Part shown: in pieces, positions 1-7,855 of the stretch
Layout of the letters: each line of letters begins with the position of its first letter
How positions within the stretch are numbered: position 1 is the stretch's first letter
DNA from: Eggerthellaceae bacterium
Lineage (GTDB): Bacteria > Actinomycetota > Coriobacteriia > Coriobacteriales > Eggerthellaceae
Assembly: GCA_030524475.1 (NCBI GenBank)
Contig: JAUNGO010000005.1
Location: 32,025 to 71,773, forward strand
Length of the DNA stretch: 39,749 nt
Direction of reading: 5' to 3'
Notes under the pieces: generated by a model
Told to the model about the DNA's origin: nothing
Database searches by the model: none
The model's input: the letters and a program-made list of their open reading frames with translations, nothing else
Made by a program: the position numbers and the translations under genes

Positions 1-104
1 AGCTTCGCAGCCTTCGCTTTGCGCCTCGTCGCTCTCCGGCGCTACACGACGCTACTCGTTCGACTTCAACGGGTGGGGAGGGGGAGGGCGCGTCGTTGGG
101 CTTG

Positions 105-123
105 CTCGCTGACGTTACGAACG
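105..123 (+). repeat. Copy of a dispersed repeat core (fragment)
   Basis: This 19-nt stretch matches sequence at 7787-7805 and 25050-25068 with a few substitutions; the shared core is CTCGCTGAC followed by TTACGAACG or a close variant. All copies lie at or just after 3' ends of genes. It is probably a remnant of the longer palindromic element seen at 7669-7805. Confidence 0.5.
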
Positions 124-142
124 TGATGTGGCTTTTCCGTAG

Positions 143-163
143 GGCAAGGGCCATGCCCTTGCC
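143..163. terminator. Hairpin downstream of the FAD oxidoreductase gene
   Basis: A perfect 9-bp stem GGCAAGGGC/GCCCTTGCC closes a 3-nt loop. It lies 33 bp beyond the stop codon of the minus-strand gene ending at 196. There is no T-run on either side, so intrinsic termination is only possible, not shown. Confidence 0.4.
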
Positions 164-195
164 GCCTTATGCGTTCCGCGCCCCTCCCCAGAGCG

Positions 196-1680
196 CTATT
201 TGTGGCAACCTGATTCTATGCGGAGGGTGAGCATGGCTCCAGTGTCGTAGGCGGGGCTGCCGGGTTCGTCGTGGTCGCAGGTGATGTTGAACCCGACGAG
301 GCGCTCCGCGCCGTCGGCGGCGACCTCGAACACGTACACCACCGTCATATCGTCGGTTTCGCGCACCTCGACGCGGCGGTTCTCGGCTTCCTCCACGCTG
401 CCGGCCGAGATAAAAAGCGTGCCGTCGACGGCGATGGTGTTGGTGGCGATGCCGCCCGCGTACGCGCAGCTCGGCGCGGGCTTTTCGCCTGCCAGTTCGG
501 TCGCCATCGCGGTGCCCGCGCACGCGCCCTGCACGGCGGCGCTCTTCCAGATGCCCACGACGCGCTTCTCGCCCGACACCAGCTCAAGCGCTTGCGCCAC
601 GTCGCCGGCGGCGTACACGTCGGGGTCGCTCGTGCGCATGAACTCGTCGACCACAAGCGCGCGGTCGATCTTCAGCGAACCTGCCTGCACAAACCCGAGA
701 TTCGACCTCACGCCGTGCGCCACGATGATCTCGTCGAAGGCGGCCGTCTCGCCGTTCGAGAACGTTACTTCAAGCGCCTGCGCACCGCTGCTTGCGATGG
801 CGCCGTCGCTCGCGTTGCCGCCGCTCGCGTTCGCGCCCGCTTCTTTCCCGACAACGCGCACGCTCGCGATCGTTTGTCCCAGCCGCAGCTCGACTCCTTT
901 CGCGCGCAAGCCGCGCTCGAAGCGCTCGGCGGCGGGGGGCAGCGCGGTCATATCGAGCACGTGCGGGTTCATGCCCACGAGCGTCGTCGCAACGCCGTGG
1001 CGCAGACACGCCTCAAGCGCCTTGAGCGCCACCATCGATGCGCCGCTCACCAGCACGCGCGTGCAGCTTTCGCGCTCAAGCGCCGCGCGCAGCCGCACGG
1101 CGTCGTCGAGCGTGCGCAGCACGAGCGGCTCGTAGCCTGCGGCGTTGTCGGCCATGCTGCCGGCTTCGCCTTCCGCGTCATCTGCCGACTCGATGCCTTT
1201 CGCGCTCTCAACCTGCGGAAACCCAACCGTCGAGGGGTGCGCCCCCGTGGCAATCAGGCACTTCTCGTACGTGAACGCGCCGCGCGTCGTGTGCAGCAGG
1301 TGAAGCTCGGGGTCGATCTCCAGCACGGGGCATTCCGTATGCACGGTAACGTGAAGGTCGGCCAGCTCGTCGGCGCTCCACGGGAAGCACTCGTCGTAGG
1401 TCTTTTCGCCGCCCGCGTAGTACGAGGTGAGGATGGGACTGTAAGGAGGCGTGGCGGTGTCGGAGAACGCGTGGATGTCGCCTGCGTAACCGGCGTTGCG
1501 CAGCGCGATGGCGGCGTTCACGCCGGCGGTCCCGAATCCGACGAGCGCCACGCGCACGTGCGTCGGGGCGGCAGCGGCGGTTGCCTCCGTCGCGCGAGTT
1601 TCCTCGGAGCCTTCGGCGGCGCACGCCGCGCTCGTGGCGGCGGTTGCTTCCGCTTGCGAAGTTTGATCAAGTTGCGTCAT
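196..1680 (-). CDS. FAD-dependent pyridine nucleotide-disulfide-type oxidoreductase
   Basis: A 494-residue flavoprotein of the NADH:rubredoxin reductase / nitrite-reductase-like class, predicted to move electrons between NAD(P)H and a protein or small acceptor in the cytoplasm. After a low-complexity Ala/Thr/Glu-rich N-terminus (about 35 residues) comes the FAD-binding Rossmann motif GFGTAG. A second nucleotide-binding region follows (VSGASMVALKALEA), then the C-terminal FAD motif VYAAGDVA. No CxxxxC redox disulfide follows the first Rossmann motif, which argues against a thioredoxin- or glutathione-reductase role. The ATG at 1680 is preferred over an in-frame TTG at 1701. The gene lies 30 bp downstream of an Fe-S/CCG-domain gene on the same strand, so the two probably form an electron-transfer pair. 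The physiological substrate is not evident. Confidence 0.8.
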   Translation of the reverse strand: MTQLDQTSQAEATAATSAACAAEGSEETRATEATAAAAPTHVRVALVGFGTAGVNAAIALRNAGYAGDIHAFSDTATPPYSPILTSYYAGGEKTYDECFPWSADELADLHVTVHTECPVLEIDPELHLLHTTRGAFTYEKCLIATGAHPSTVGFPQVESAKGIESADDAEGEAGSMADNAAGYEPLVLRTLDDAVRLRAALERESCTRVLVSGASMVALKALEACLRHGVATTLVGMNPHVLDMTALPPAAERFERGLRAKGVELRLGQTIASVRVVGKEAGANASGGNASDGAIASSGAQALEVTFSNGETAAFDEIIVAHGVRSNLGFVQAGSLKIDRALVVDEFMRTSDPDVYAAGDVAQALELVSGEKRVVGIWKSAAVQGACAGTAMATELAGEKPAPSCAYAGGIATNTIAVDGTLFISAGSVEEAENRRVEVRETDDMTVVYVFEVAADGAERLVGFNITCDHDEPGSPAYDTGAMLTLRIESGCHK

Positions 1681-1710
1681 GATGTCTCTCGTTTCCTTCA
1701 ACGCCCGCGC

Positions 1711-3027
1711 CTACGCGAACACCTGAGCAAGCCACGGCCCGTATTCTCCCGACCACATACCGCCGAGCTGGGCAAACACGGTGTTCCAGTCGAACTGATT
1801 CTCGAACAGAAGCTCGGTATAGTGCTTGTTTTCGATGTTGCGCGGGTTGTTCATCAGGCGAAACGCGTAGGTGTACGTGCAGGTGGGGCACATGGTGACC
1901 ACCGTTGAGCCGTCCTCGGCGAACGACAGCTTGCTGTCGGCTTGCGCGGCCTGGCGGTTGGGGTCGAACGCGCTCACCGCGCCGCCCGCGCCGCAGCATC
2001 CGTGGAAGATGGAAAGCGCCGGTTGCGCCGCGGGGGTTTCGCCGTTTGCGCCCGCGCCCGCGCTGCCTGTGCCTTCCGCTCCCGCAGCCGCCACGCTGCG
2101 CCCGCCTTCCGCGTCCGTCGGCGTGTCCGACCCGATGCCGAGCACCGCGCACGTTTCCTCGAGGTAGCGCCCGTCGCGGTCTTGGCACGACTTCGACAGG
2201 CACAGCGGCCCTTCCGGCAGCGCGCGCTTCGGCGTAAAGCCGCGCGTCGCGAGAAACGCCGACAGCGACACGACGTCGATGGCGCCGTCAAGCCCGCGTC
2301 GCGCCAGCGTCGAGCGCATGGCGTTTGCGCAGCCGGGGCATACGCACACCACCTGCGCCGCGCCCGACGCGGAAAGCTCGTCGGCGATGCGGTCGCACAG
2401 AGCCTCGGCGCGGTCGAAGAACCCGGCGCTTTTCAGGGGCGAGCCGCAGCAGTGGTCGATCATGGTGGCCTTCCCGCCGAGCTCCTCCACGGTGGCGAAA
2501 ATCTCGCGCGTGAGCTCGGGCGCGTAGGCGGCAAGCGAGCAGCCGGGGAAAAACGCCACGGCGCAGTCGGTTTCCGCCGCGTGATCCTCGGAAGCGACGT
2601 GGCGCACCAGGTCGGTGAACCCGATGCCGTGGATGGCGCGGTAGGCGGTGAAGATGTCCCATTCTTGGTCGACCATCACGCTGGTCCACGCGCCGCGCTC
2701 GATGAGGCCGAGCGACTGGAAGTCGATGCGCGCATGGTAGATGAGGTCGCACACGTCGTTGTGCGCGAAGCACGTGTTTTTGCAGGAGGTGCAGAAGAAG
2801 CACCCGCGCACGGCCTGCGTGAGCGCGCCGTCGGCTGCGATGCGCGCCGCCAGGTCCTCCCGCGAGGTTGCTGCGCGCTCGTGTGCCAGCAGCGCCCGCG
2901 CGATCTGCCCGAGCGTCATTCCCGCCGCCACCAGCGACGAGCACGCCTCCGTGCAATGCCCGCACTGCGTGCACTGCCCCAAGAACTTCCGATACGCGTC
3001 CGAACACTCAAGCAACCCTGCACCCAC
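1711..3027 (-). CDS. Fe-S protein with two CCG (HdrB/GlpC-type) cysteine-rich domains
   Basis: A 438-residue (Fe-S)-binding protein of the HdrD/GlpC/LutA superfamily. The N-terminal half has two 4Fe-4S cysteine groups (CTQCGHCTEAC, then CFFCTSCKNTC). Two CCG-type domains follow: one with FFPGCS and DHCCGSP, the other with FHGCCGAGG and MCPTC. Such proteins pass electrons to or from flavoproteins and quinone- or thiol-linked enzymes. A GTG start at 3027 is chosen because GAGGAAGG lies 8 nt upstream; longer in-frame starts have no ribosome site. A TATAAT -10 lies about 35 bp upstream of this start. The FAD oxidoreductase downstream is the likely partner. A low-complexity Ala/Gly/Glu stretch separates the two CCG domains. 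The specific substrate is unknown. Confidence 0.8.
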   Translation of the reverse strand: MGAGLLECSDAYRKFLGQCTQCGHCTEACSSLVAAGMTLGQIARALLAHERAATSREDLAARIAADGALTQAVRGCFFCTSCKNTCFAHNDVCDLIYHARIDFQSLGLIERGAWTSVMVDQEWDIFTAYRAIHGIGFTDLVRHVASEDHAAETDCAVAFFPGCSLAAYAPELTREIFATVEELGGKATMIDHCCGSPLKSAGFFDRAEALCDRIADELSASGAAQVVCVCPGCANAMRSTLARRGLDGAIDVVSLSAFLATRGFTPKRALPEGPLCLSKSCQDRDGRYLEETCAVLGIGSDTPTDAEGGRSVAAAGAEGTGSAGAGANGETPAAQPALSIFHGCCGAGGAVSAFDPNRQAAQADSKLSFAEDGSTVVTMCPTCTYTYAFRLMNNPRNIENKHYTELLFENQFDWNTVFAQLGGMWSGEYGPWLAQVFA

Positions 3028-3060
3028 GGCAACATCCTTCCTCGCAATTCCTATCGACGC

Positions 3061-3066
3061 ATTATA
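3061..3066 (-). promoter_or_regulatory. -10 element (TATAAT) of the Fe-S/FAD operon
   Basis: The minus strand reads a consensus TATAAT here, placing a transcription start about 25 nt before the GTG at 3027. No good -35 is visible at the expected distance. Confidence 0.5.
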
Positions 3067-3166
3067 GTGCAAGCGCGCCGCCGCCCGCGCCCACGGTGGG
3101 GCACGAGAGCACAACAGTTTGTGGGCGCGGGGACAGATGCGCTCGAACGCCTTGCCGCCTGCGCGG

Positions 3167-3172
3167 TATACT
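3167..3172 (+). promoter_or_regulatory. -10 element (TATACT) upstream of the 112-residue orphan gene
   Basis: TATACT on the plus strand would give a leader of about 60 nt before the ATG at 3240. With the minus-strand TATAAT at 3061-3066 it makes this a divergent promoter region. The -35 is not recognisable. Confidence 0.4.
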
Positions 3173-3239
3173 TTTGACCACCTGGTTGGTAGTCGGACGG
3201 GTCGAGTGCGTTGAGGCGCTCGCGCGAAAGGACATGATA

Positions 3240-3578
3240 ATGTTCAACAAGAGGTTCGCGGTCGATTGCGTGGACGGGAGGACTCCCAGCGACGGTGCAC
3301 CGCTCATGTTGGCGTGCGGCAAGCGAGGTGGTCTGACGCTGGTTGAGCTGAGGGGGTCTTCTAAGGTTCCCGTCAGGAGGATCGATCCGACCGAAGCGAC
3401 TGTCCGCAAGTCGGGCGAGGGGCCGTTTAACGCGTGGACGGGAAGGCGCCGCGGGTTGTGGGACGTCTGCGTCTACGACAGCGGAGGGGTCGTCAGGTTC
3501 CGCATGAGAAACAAGGGTGACGCGCTTTCCCTAAAGAGGTGGGTTGATAAGTACGCGGCGAGGAAGGGTGGTCGATAG
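3240..3578 (+). CDS. Hypothetical basic 112-residue protein
   Basis: I do not recognise a family. The predicted protein is small and soluble, rich in Arg, Lys and Gly, with a basic C-terminus (KRWVDKYAARKGGR) and no signal peptide or membrane segment. The ATG at 3240 is chosen because GAAAGGA lies 7 nt upstream; the ATG at 3234 is too close to that site. Codon use is less G/C-biased than in neighbouring core genes, which fits an accessory gene. It sits between a redox operon and a toxin-antitoxin pair, with nothing to tie it to either. Confidence 0.55.
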   Translation: MFNKRFAVDCVDGRTPSDGAPLMLACGKRGGLTLVELRGSSKVPVRRIDPTEATVRKSGEGPFNAWTGRRRGLWDVCVYDSGGVVRFRMRNKGDALSLKRWVDKYAARKGGR

Positions 3579-3652
3579 GCCCCTCGTTCTTCTGGGCTTT
3601 GGAACAGCGATAATCTGCAGAGCGCAAGACGCACAACGGCTCTGCAATAGGT

Positions 3653-3671
3653 GTGTTAGAATGTATAACAC
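3653..3671. promoter_or_regulatory. Inverted-repeat operator/promoter of the toxin-antitoxin operon
   Basis: GTGTTA and TAACAC form a perfect inverted repeat with a 7-nt spacer. A -10-like TAGAAT (3657-3662) overlaps the left arm. The site ends 27 bp before the antitoxin ATG, as expected for autorepression by a RelB-type antitoxin. Confidence 0.5.
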
Positions 3672-3698
3672 GTAAACAAAAGCGAGAGGAGGCGTGAA

Positions 3699-3935
3699 AT
3701 GGCAACAACGACTGCAGCGCTCAGGATGCCTGAAGACCTGTCGATGAGATACGACCGCCTCGCCAAGTCCACGGGCCGCACGAAGACCTATTACATGACG
3801 GAGGCGTTGGCAGGCTCCATAGATAGGCTTGAGTACGAGTATGGGGTTCTCAAAGACGTCGAGGACTACCGGGCTGGCCGCCTGAAGACCTACAGCCTCG
3901 ACGAGGTCGGTGAGATGCTTGGCTTGGACGATTGA
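3699..3935 (+). CDS. RelB-type ribbon-helix-helix antitoxin
   Basis: A 78-residue protein whose N-terminus (TTAALRMPEDLSMRYDRLA) has the pattern of a ribbon-helix-helix DNA-binding domain: a short beta-strand with alternating hydrophobics, then two helices (KSTGRTKTYYMTEAL). The acidic C-terminal half would wrap the toxin. It is preceded by an AGGAGG ribosome site and an inverted repeat. The toxin gene overlaps its 3' end by 26 nt, indicating translational coupling. RelB/StbD-type antitoxins both neutralise the toxin and repress the operon with it. Confidence 0.8.
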   Translation: MATTTAALRMPEDLSMRYDRLAKSTGRTKTYYMTEALAGSIDRLEYEYGVLKDVEDYRAGRLKTYSLDEVGEMLGLDD

Positions 3936-4188
3936 CGTCTCGGAAAGGGCTCTGCGCGCGTTGCGGAAGATGGGCAAGCAAATGGCCCGCAGGATAAGAG
4001 ACGAACTTGCGGAGATCTCGCAGCTTGAGGATCCGAGGAGCAGGGGGAAAGCCTTGACGGGGAACCTTGCTGGTGTTTGGCGTTACCGTGTCGGAGACTA
4101 CCGGGTTCTGTGCGACATAGAGGACGGAAGGCTCGTCATCCTCGTGATCGACGTGGCGCACAGGCGGGAGGTGTACAGGCGCGGGTGA
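3910..4188 (+). CDS. RelE/ParE-superfamily toxin
   Basis: A 92-residue toxin of the RelE type, predicted to cut mRNA in the ribosomal A site. The pattern WTIDVSERALRALRKM, then a helix-rich stretch, then GVWRYRVGDYRVLCDI and a final strand ending REVYRR, is characteristic; the Arg pair in WRYRVGDYR and the C-terminal Arg/Tyr correspond to RelE catalytic-surface residues. The start is GTG 3910, or TTG 3919, which would give a protein starting closer to that of typical RelE; both lie inside the antitoxin gene. No truncation is seen, so the toxin is probably functional. Confidence 0.8.
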   Translation: MRCLAWTIDVSERALRALRKMGKQMARRIRDELAEISQLEDPRSRGKALTGNLAGVWRYRVGDYRVLCDIEDGRLVILVIDVAHRREVYRRG

Positions 4189-4541
4189 TTCGTTCGCGCT
4201 TATTTCACCTCGTCTGCGAACCTCCCTAAGGCGCGTTATATTATCAATACAGATATTTTGCGGGTGTAGAATGGCAATGGCGCGGTTCGGGCACTGAGGA
4301 TCCTTCGGGTGACAATGCATCTCATCCAGCGACGCGCCGACGACTGCCCTGCGACCGTCCGTGGTGGGCGATCCTGAATAGGGAATCTGAATCCCCTCTC
4401 TTCAACTTTACGCCGCCCCCCTCATACACCTTTTGGTGTATATCGGTGACGGCATCGTGACGATTCGGTTGCGGCGGCGCGGGCGCTTGAAGGCGCGTGG
4501 TAAGGTGTGCCCATGACATCCGATGAGCGAAGGAGCGCATC
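4189..4541. other. Intergenic gap before htrA
   Basis: This 353-bp stretch holds no convincing gene. It contains an A/T-rich patch (4235-4262) and a perfect 7-bp hairpin, ATACACC/GGTGTAT around TTTT, at 4424-4441. The hairpin could be an operator or a leader structure for htrA. No clear promoter hexamers were found. Confidence 0.5.
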
Positions 4542-5987
4542 ATGACAGACGGCAATTACCCTCCTCAAAACAACCAAAATCCCTACCAGTCGACGTACCA
4601 GGCGGGCTACCAGGCGCAGCAGCCGCAATCGCAGCCGCAGCCTGGCTACCAGTCCCAGGCGACGCACGTGGCGGCGCCCGCGTCTCAGCCGAAGAAGAAT
4701 TCGGCGGGCAAGACGTTTCTCGTGGCGTTCGCCGGCGCGCTGGTGGCGTGCGTGCTCGCGTTCGGCGTGGCGGGCGCCTTCGGCCTTCTGAGCGGCAACG
4801 GCAACGCGTCGTCAGGCAGTTCGTCGACCACGCTCGGCGCCTCCACGTCAACCGGCGTCGACGCGACCGACGAAGACACCACGCTGGCCGAGGCCGTGGC
4901 GGCGAAGTGCCTTCCCTCGGTGGCGGCCATCGACGTGTACACCAACGCCAGCTCGAGCAGCTACGGCTACGGGTCGAGCTCCAACAGCACCGAGCTCACG
5001 AAAAGCTCGCTCGGCTCGGGCGTGGTGCTTTCCTCCGACGGTTACGTCATCACCAACTACCACGTGATCGAGGACGGCTCTGCGTTTGAAGTGACCATCG
5101 ACGGCACAACCTACGACGCCGACGTGGTGGGCTCCGATCCCAGCTCCGACATCGCGGTGATCAAGGTGAAGGACGCCTCGAACCTGACGGCCATCGAGCT
5201 GGGCGACTCGGACAACCTGACTATCGGCGAGTGGGTCATGTCGATCGGCAGCCCCTTTGGGCTTGAGCAGTCGGTGGCAACGGGCATCGTGTCGGCCACC
5301 AGCCGCTCGCAAATCATGAACTCCTCGACTGATATGTTCGGCAACAGCACGGGCGAGTACACCATCTATCCCAACATGATCCAAACCGACGCGGCCATCA
5401 ACCCCGGCAACTCGGGCGGCGCGCTGGTCGACGCGGAAGGCAAGCTCATCGGCATCAACACGCTGATCACGTCGTACTCGGGCAACTACTCGGGCGTGGG
5501 CTTCGCCATACCGGTGAACTACGCTGTGCAGCTGGCCCAGCAGATCATCGACGGGGAAACGCCCACGCACGCGCAGCTCGGCGTGTCGATGACCACCATC
5601 AACTCCTCGATCGCCAGCCGCTACGGTTTCGCGGTTGACGAGGGCGCCTACGTGTCCGAGGTTACGGCGGGCGGCGGCGCGGAGGCGGCTGGCATACAAT
5701 CGGGCGACATCATCACGGCGTTCGACGGCGAGGCGGTTTCCAGCGCGTCTGACCTCATGCTTGACGTGCGGTCGAAGAACCCCGGCGACGTGGTGACGGT
5801 CACGGTGAACCGCGACGGCCAGTCGAAGGACTTCCAGGTGACGCTGGGCTCCGACGAGTCGAGCAGCTCAAGCTCGACGCAGCAGCAAAGCCAGCAGAAC
5901 GCGCAAGGCGAGTCCAGCCTGCTCGACATGCTGCGTGGCGGCTCGGGCAGCTCGGGCAGCGGCCAAGGCTCGGGCAACGCGGCGTAG
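4542..5987 (+). CDS. htrA: HtrA/DegP-like membrane-anchored serine protease with PDZ domain
   Basis: A 481-residue S1C protease for envelope protein quality control. Order: a Gln/Pro/Tyr-rich cytoplasmic N-terminus (1-50), one membrane segment (about 57-85), a Ser/Thr-rich linker, the trypsin-like domain and a C-terminal PDZ domain (about 345-430). The tail is Ser/Gln/Gly-rich. The catalytic triad is visible: His174 in NYHVIEDG, Asp203 in SDIAVIKV and Ser291 in NPGNSGGAL. AAGGAG lies upstream of the ATG. Length and layout match actinobacterial HtrA proteins anchored by one helix with the protease outside the membrane. It stands alone, followed by a strong hairpin at 6023-6050. No two-component regulator or sigma-E-type gene adjoins it. 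Confidence 0.9.
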   Translation: MTDGNYPPQNNQNPYQSTYQAGYQAQQPQSQPQPGYQSQATHVAAPASQPKKNSAGKTFLVAFAGALVACVLAFGVAGAFGLLSGNGNASSGSSSTTLGASTSTGVDATDEDTTLAEAVAAKCLPSVAAIDVYTNASSSSYGYGSSSNSTELTKSSLGSGVVLSSDGYVITNYHVIEDGSAFEVTIDGTTYDADVVGSDPSSDIAVIKVKDASNLTAIELGDSDNLTIGEWVMSIGSPFGLEQSVATGIVSATSRSQIMNSSTDMFGNSTGEYTIYPNMIQTDAAINPGNSGGALVDAEGKLIGINTLITSYSGNYSGVGFAIPVNYAVQLAQQIIDGETPTHAQLGVSMTTINSSIASRYGFAVDEGAYVSEVTAGGGAEAAGIQSGDIITAFDGEAVSSASDLMLDVRSKNPGDVVTVTVNRDGQSKDFQVTLGSDESSSSSSTQQQSQQNAQGESSLLDMLRGGSGSSGSGQGSGNAA

Positions 5988-6022
5988 CAACAATTCACCA
6001 TCTCCTTCCCTTCCTTTCCCAA

Positions 6023-6050
6023 GTGGAGCCCTCGATACCGGGGGCTCCAC
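6023..6050 (+). terminator. Hairpin terminator after htrA
   Basis: GTGGAGCCC (6023-6031) pairs perfectly with GGGCTCCAC (6042-6050), 35 bp after the htrA stop. There is no U-tract, so it may protect the mRNA 3' end or act with other factors. Confidence 0.5.
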
Positions 6051-6276
6051 GCATATGAGGCATTTGGCGCAGCTGCCCGTGAAGCGCGTTCTGTTGCGTG
6101 TCGGCAACGCCCAGACGCGAGTTGTATGCGGTTGTGGGGGTTGCGCGCGGGCGCGGGCGCAGGCGTGCCGACAAGCACGCGGGTGCAAGCCGTATGCGAC
6201 GGCGTGCCTTCTTGTTGCGAAAATATCGGCAAAACGGCGGCGCGCGGCTCTCGCTGTCTCATTTTCGGGTAATATG

Positions 6277-6282
6277 TATAAG
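6277..6282 (+). promoter_or_regulatory. Probable -10 of pyrH (TATAAG)
   Basis: TATAAG lies in an A/T-rich island in a very G/C-rich gap, 31 bp before the pyrH ATG. The -35 is not clear. Confidence 0.35.
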
Positions 6283-6313
6283 ATTTGATGACACACGACG
6301 AAGGGCAGGTTTC

Positions 6314-7030
6314 ATGTCGAAGGAATACAAGTACGACCGCGTGCTGCTGAAGCTGTCGGGCGAGGCGCTTGCGGGGGATCTGGGCTATGGAATCGACCCG
6401 AAGGTCGTTGACGACCTGGCCGAGGAAATTGCGGAAATCGTGCACGACGGCGTGCAGCTGGCGGTCGTCGTGGGCGGCGGCAACATCTTCCGCGGCTTGG
6501 CGGGCTCGGCCGAGGGCATGGACCGCGCCCAGGCCGACTACATCGGCATGCTCGCCACGGTGATGAACGCGCTCGCGCTGCAAGACTCCTTCGAGCGCCA
6601 CGGCGTGTTCTCGCGCGTGCAAAGCGCCATCAACATGCAGGAAGTGTCCGAGCCCTACATTCGCCGCCGCGCCATTCGACACCTCGAGAAGGGGCGCGTG
6701 GTCATTCTGGCGGCCGGCACCGGCAACCCGTACTTCACCACCGACACCACCGCCGCCCTGCGCGCGTGCGAGCTCGACGTGGACTGCCTGATGAAGGCCA
6801 CGAAGGTCGACGGCGTGTACGACTCCGACCCGAAGAAGAATCCCGACGCCAAGCGCTTCGATCACATTACGTACATGGACGTGCTCAATCGGGGTTTGAA
6901 CGTGATGGACGCCACGGCCACGTCGCTTTGCATGGACAACGAGGTTCCCATGATCGTGTTCGACCTGACGAAGCGCGGCAACATCCAGCGTGCGCTCAAG
7001 GGAGAGGCCGTGGGAACCACGGTGGAATAG
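6314..7030 (+). CDS. pyrH: UMP kinase
   Basis: A 238-residue amino-acid-kinase-fold enzyme that phosphorylates UMP to UDP with ATP in the cytoplasm. Diagnostic segments: LLKLSGEAL at the N-terminus, the glycine loop [11 protein letters not shown], the [19 protein letters not shown] region that binds UMP and catalyses transfer, and [16 protein letters not shown] near the ATP site. Length is normal for bacterial PyrH. The ATG at 6314 begins the conserved sequence. It heads the pyrH-frr-uppS-cdsA-dxr run. tsf and rpsB, often upstream of pyrH, are absent here; htrA lies upstream instead. Confidence 0.97.
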   Translation: MSKEYKYDRVLLKLSGEALAGDLGYGIDPKVVDDLAEEIAEIVHDGVQLAVVVGGGNIFRGLAGSAEGMDRAQADYIGMLATVMNALALQDSFERHGVFSRVQSAINMQEVSEPYIRRRAIRHLEKGRVVILAAGTGNPYFTTDTTAALRACELDVDCLMKATKVDGVYDSDPKKNPDAKRFDHITYMDVLNRGLNVMDATATSLCMDNEVPMIVFDLTKRGNIQRALKGEAVGTTVE

Positions 7031-7081
7031 CGTCAGGGGATCAGCGCGAAACCAAGGAAAAACCAGGGGAAAGGAAGCACG

Positions 7082-7642
7082 ATGGCCGATGTAGACGAGA
7101 TCATGATGAACGTCGAGGAACGCATGGAGAAGGCACTCGTCGCGCTGGGCGAGAACTTCGCCTCGGTGCGCACGGGGCGCGCCAACGCGATGGTGCTCGA
7201 CCGCATTCGCGTGGACTACTACGGGGTGCCGACGCCCATCAACCAGATGGCAAGCGTCAAGACGCCCGAGGCGCAGCTGCTCGTCATCTCGCCGTACGAC
7301 AAGTCGATGCTGCGCGCGATCGAGCACGCCATCCAGGAGAGCGACCTGGGCGTGACGCCGAACAACGACGGCTCGGTCATCCGTCTGCCTTTCCCGGCGC
7401 TTACCGAGGAACGCCGTCGCGACCTGGTGAAACAGTGCAAGGGCTTCGCCGAGGAGGCTCGCGTGGCCGTGCGCAACGCGCGCCGCGACGGAAACGCTGC
7501 CATCGACAAGGAGAAGAAGGACGGTCTTCCCGAGGACGACGCCAAGCGCGCCGAGGTTGAGATTCAGAAGCTGACCGACAAGTACGTCGCCGACGTCGAC
7601 GCGGCGCTGAAGAAGAAGGAAGCCGAGGTCATGGAGATATAA
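7082..7642 (+). CDS. frr: Ribosome recycling factor
   Basis: A 186-residue RRF that, with EF-G, splits post-termination ribosomes. Family segments are intact: SVRTGRANAMVLDRI near the N-terminus, YYGVPTPINQMA, then VISPYDKSMLRAIEHAI and SDLGVTPNNDGSVIRL, and the C-terminal helices containing RNARRDGNAAIDKEKKDGL. Start and length match the family. It lies 51 bp after pyrH, with a ribosome site (GGGGAAAGGA) upstream. A perfect 12-bp hairpin follows the stop, which suggests that uppS is also expressed from its own promoter. Confidence 0.97.
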   Translation: MADVDEIMMNVEERMEKALVALGENFASVRTGRANAMVLDRIRVDYYGVPTPINQMASVKTPEAQLLVISPYDKSMLRAIEHAIQESDLGVTPNNDGSVIRLPFPALTEERRRDLVKQCKGFAEEARVAVRNARRDGNAAIDKEKKDGLPEDDAKRAEVEIQKLTDKYVADVDAALKKKEAEVMEI

Positions 7643-7643
7643 G

Positions 7644-7672
7644 TTCCGCTTGCCCTGACGGGGCAAGCGGAA
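7644..7672 (+). terminator. Perfect 12-bp hairpin after frr
   Basis: TTCCGCTTGCCC (7644-7655) pairs with GGGCAAGCGGAA (7661-7672) around a 5-nt loop, one base after the frr stop codon. No U-tract follows. It is either a terminator/processing hairpin or part of the palindromic element starting at 7669. Confidence 0.5.
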
Positions 7673-7805
7673 CCGCTCGATGCTGCGAAGCGCTCGGGCG
7701 CCCCATCTTGCCCCTTGTTTCGCACGCGGCGCGGCCCTAAGGCCGCTTGGTGCGAAGGCGGGGCAATCTGGGACACCGGAGCGCTTCTCGCTGACGTTGC
7801 GGCGG
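7669..7805. repeat. Long palindromic intergenic element (most complete copy)
   Basis: The element folds on itself. CCCA-TC-TTGCCCC (7702-7714) pairs with GGGGCAA-TC-TGGG (7760-7772), TTCGCAC with GTGCGAA, and GCGGCC with GGCCGC around CTAA at the tip. The outer arms also match: AGCGCTC with its mirror near 7780. The left arm 7669-7717 recurs at 29015-29063 with 44 of 49 bases identical. The right outer arm recurs at 25050-25068 and 105-123. It encodes nothing apparent. Confidence 0.75.
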
Positions 7806-7843
7806 CCTGCGAGAACACAGTCGGCGAACGCGGGCGTTTCGCG

Positions 7844-7849
7844 TATACT
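7844..7849 (+). promoter_or_regulatory. -10 element (TATACT) of uppS, possibly leaderless
   Basis: TATACT ends 6 nt before the tandem ATG-ATG at 7856/7859, so transcription starting about 7 nt downstream would begin at the start codon. No Shine-Dalgarno sequence precedes these ATGs. The -35 region is poor. Confidence 0.45.
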
Positions 7850-7855
7850 GATGCA

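Larger units (their letters stand above)
5988..6313 (+). other. Intergenic gap between htrA and pyrH
   Basis: This 326-bp gap has no supported gene. It contains the htrA hairpin, a G/C-rich middle stretch (6115-6240) with short GC repeats, and a probable pyrH promoter near 6277. Confidence 0.5.

Noticed and set aside
3028..3114. A longer start (ATG 3114) for the Fe-S/CCG protein
   Set aside because: It lies upstream of the TATAAT promoter and lacks a ribosome site; the GTG at 3027 has GAGGAAGG at proper distance.
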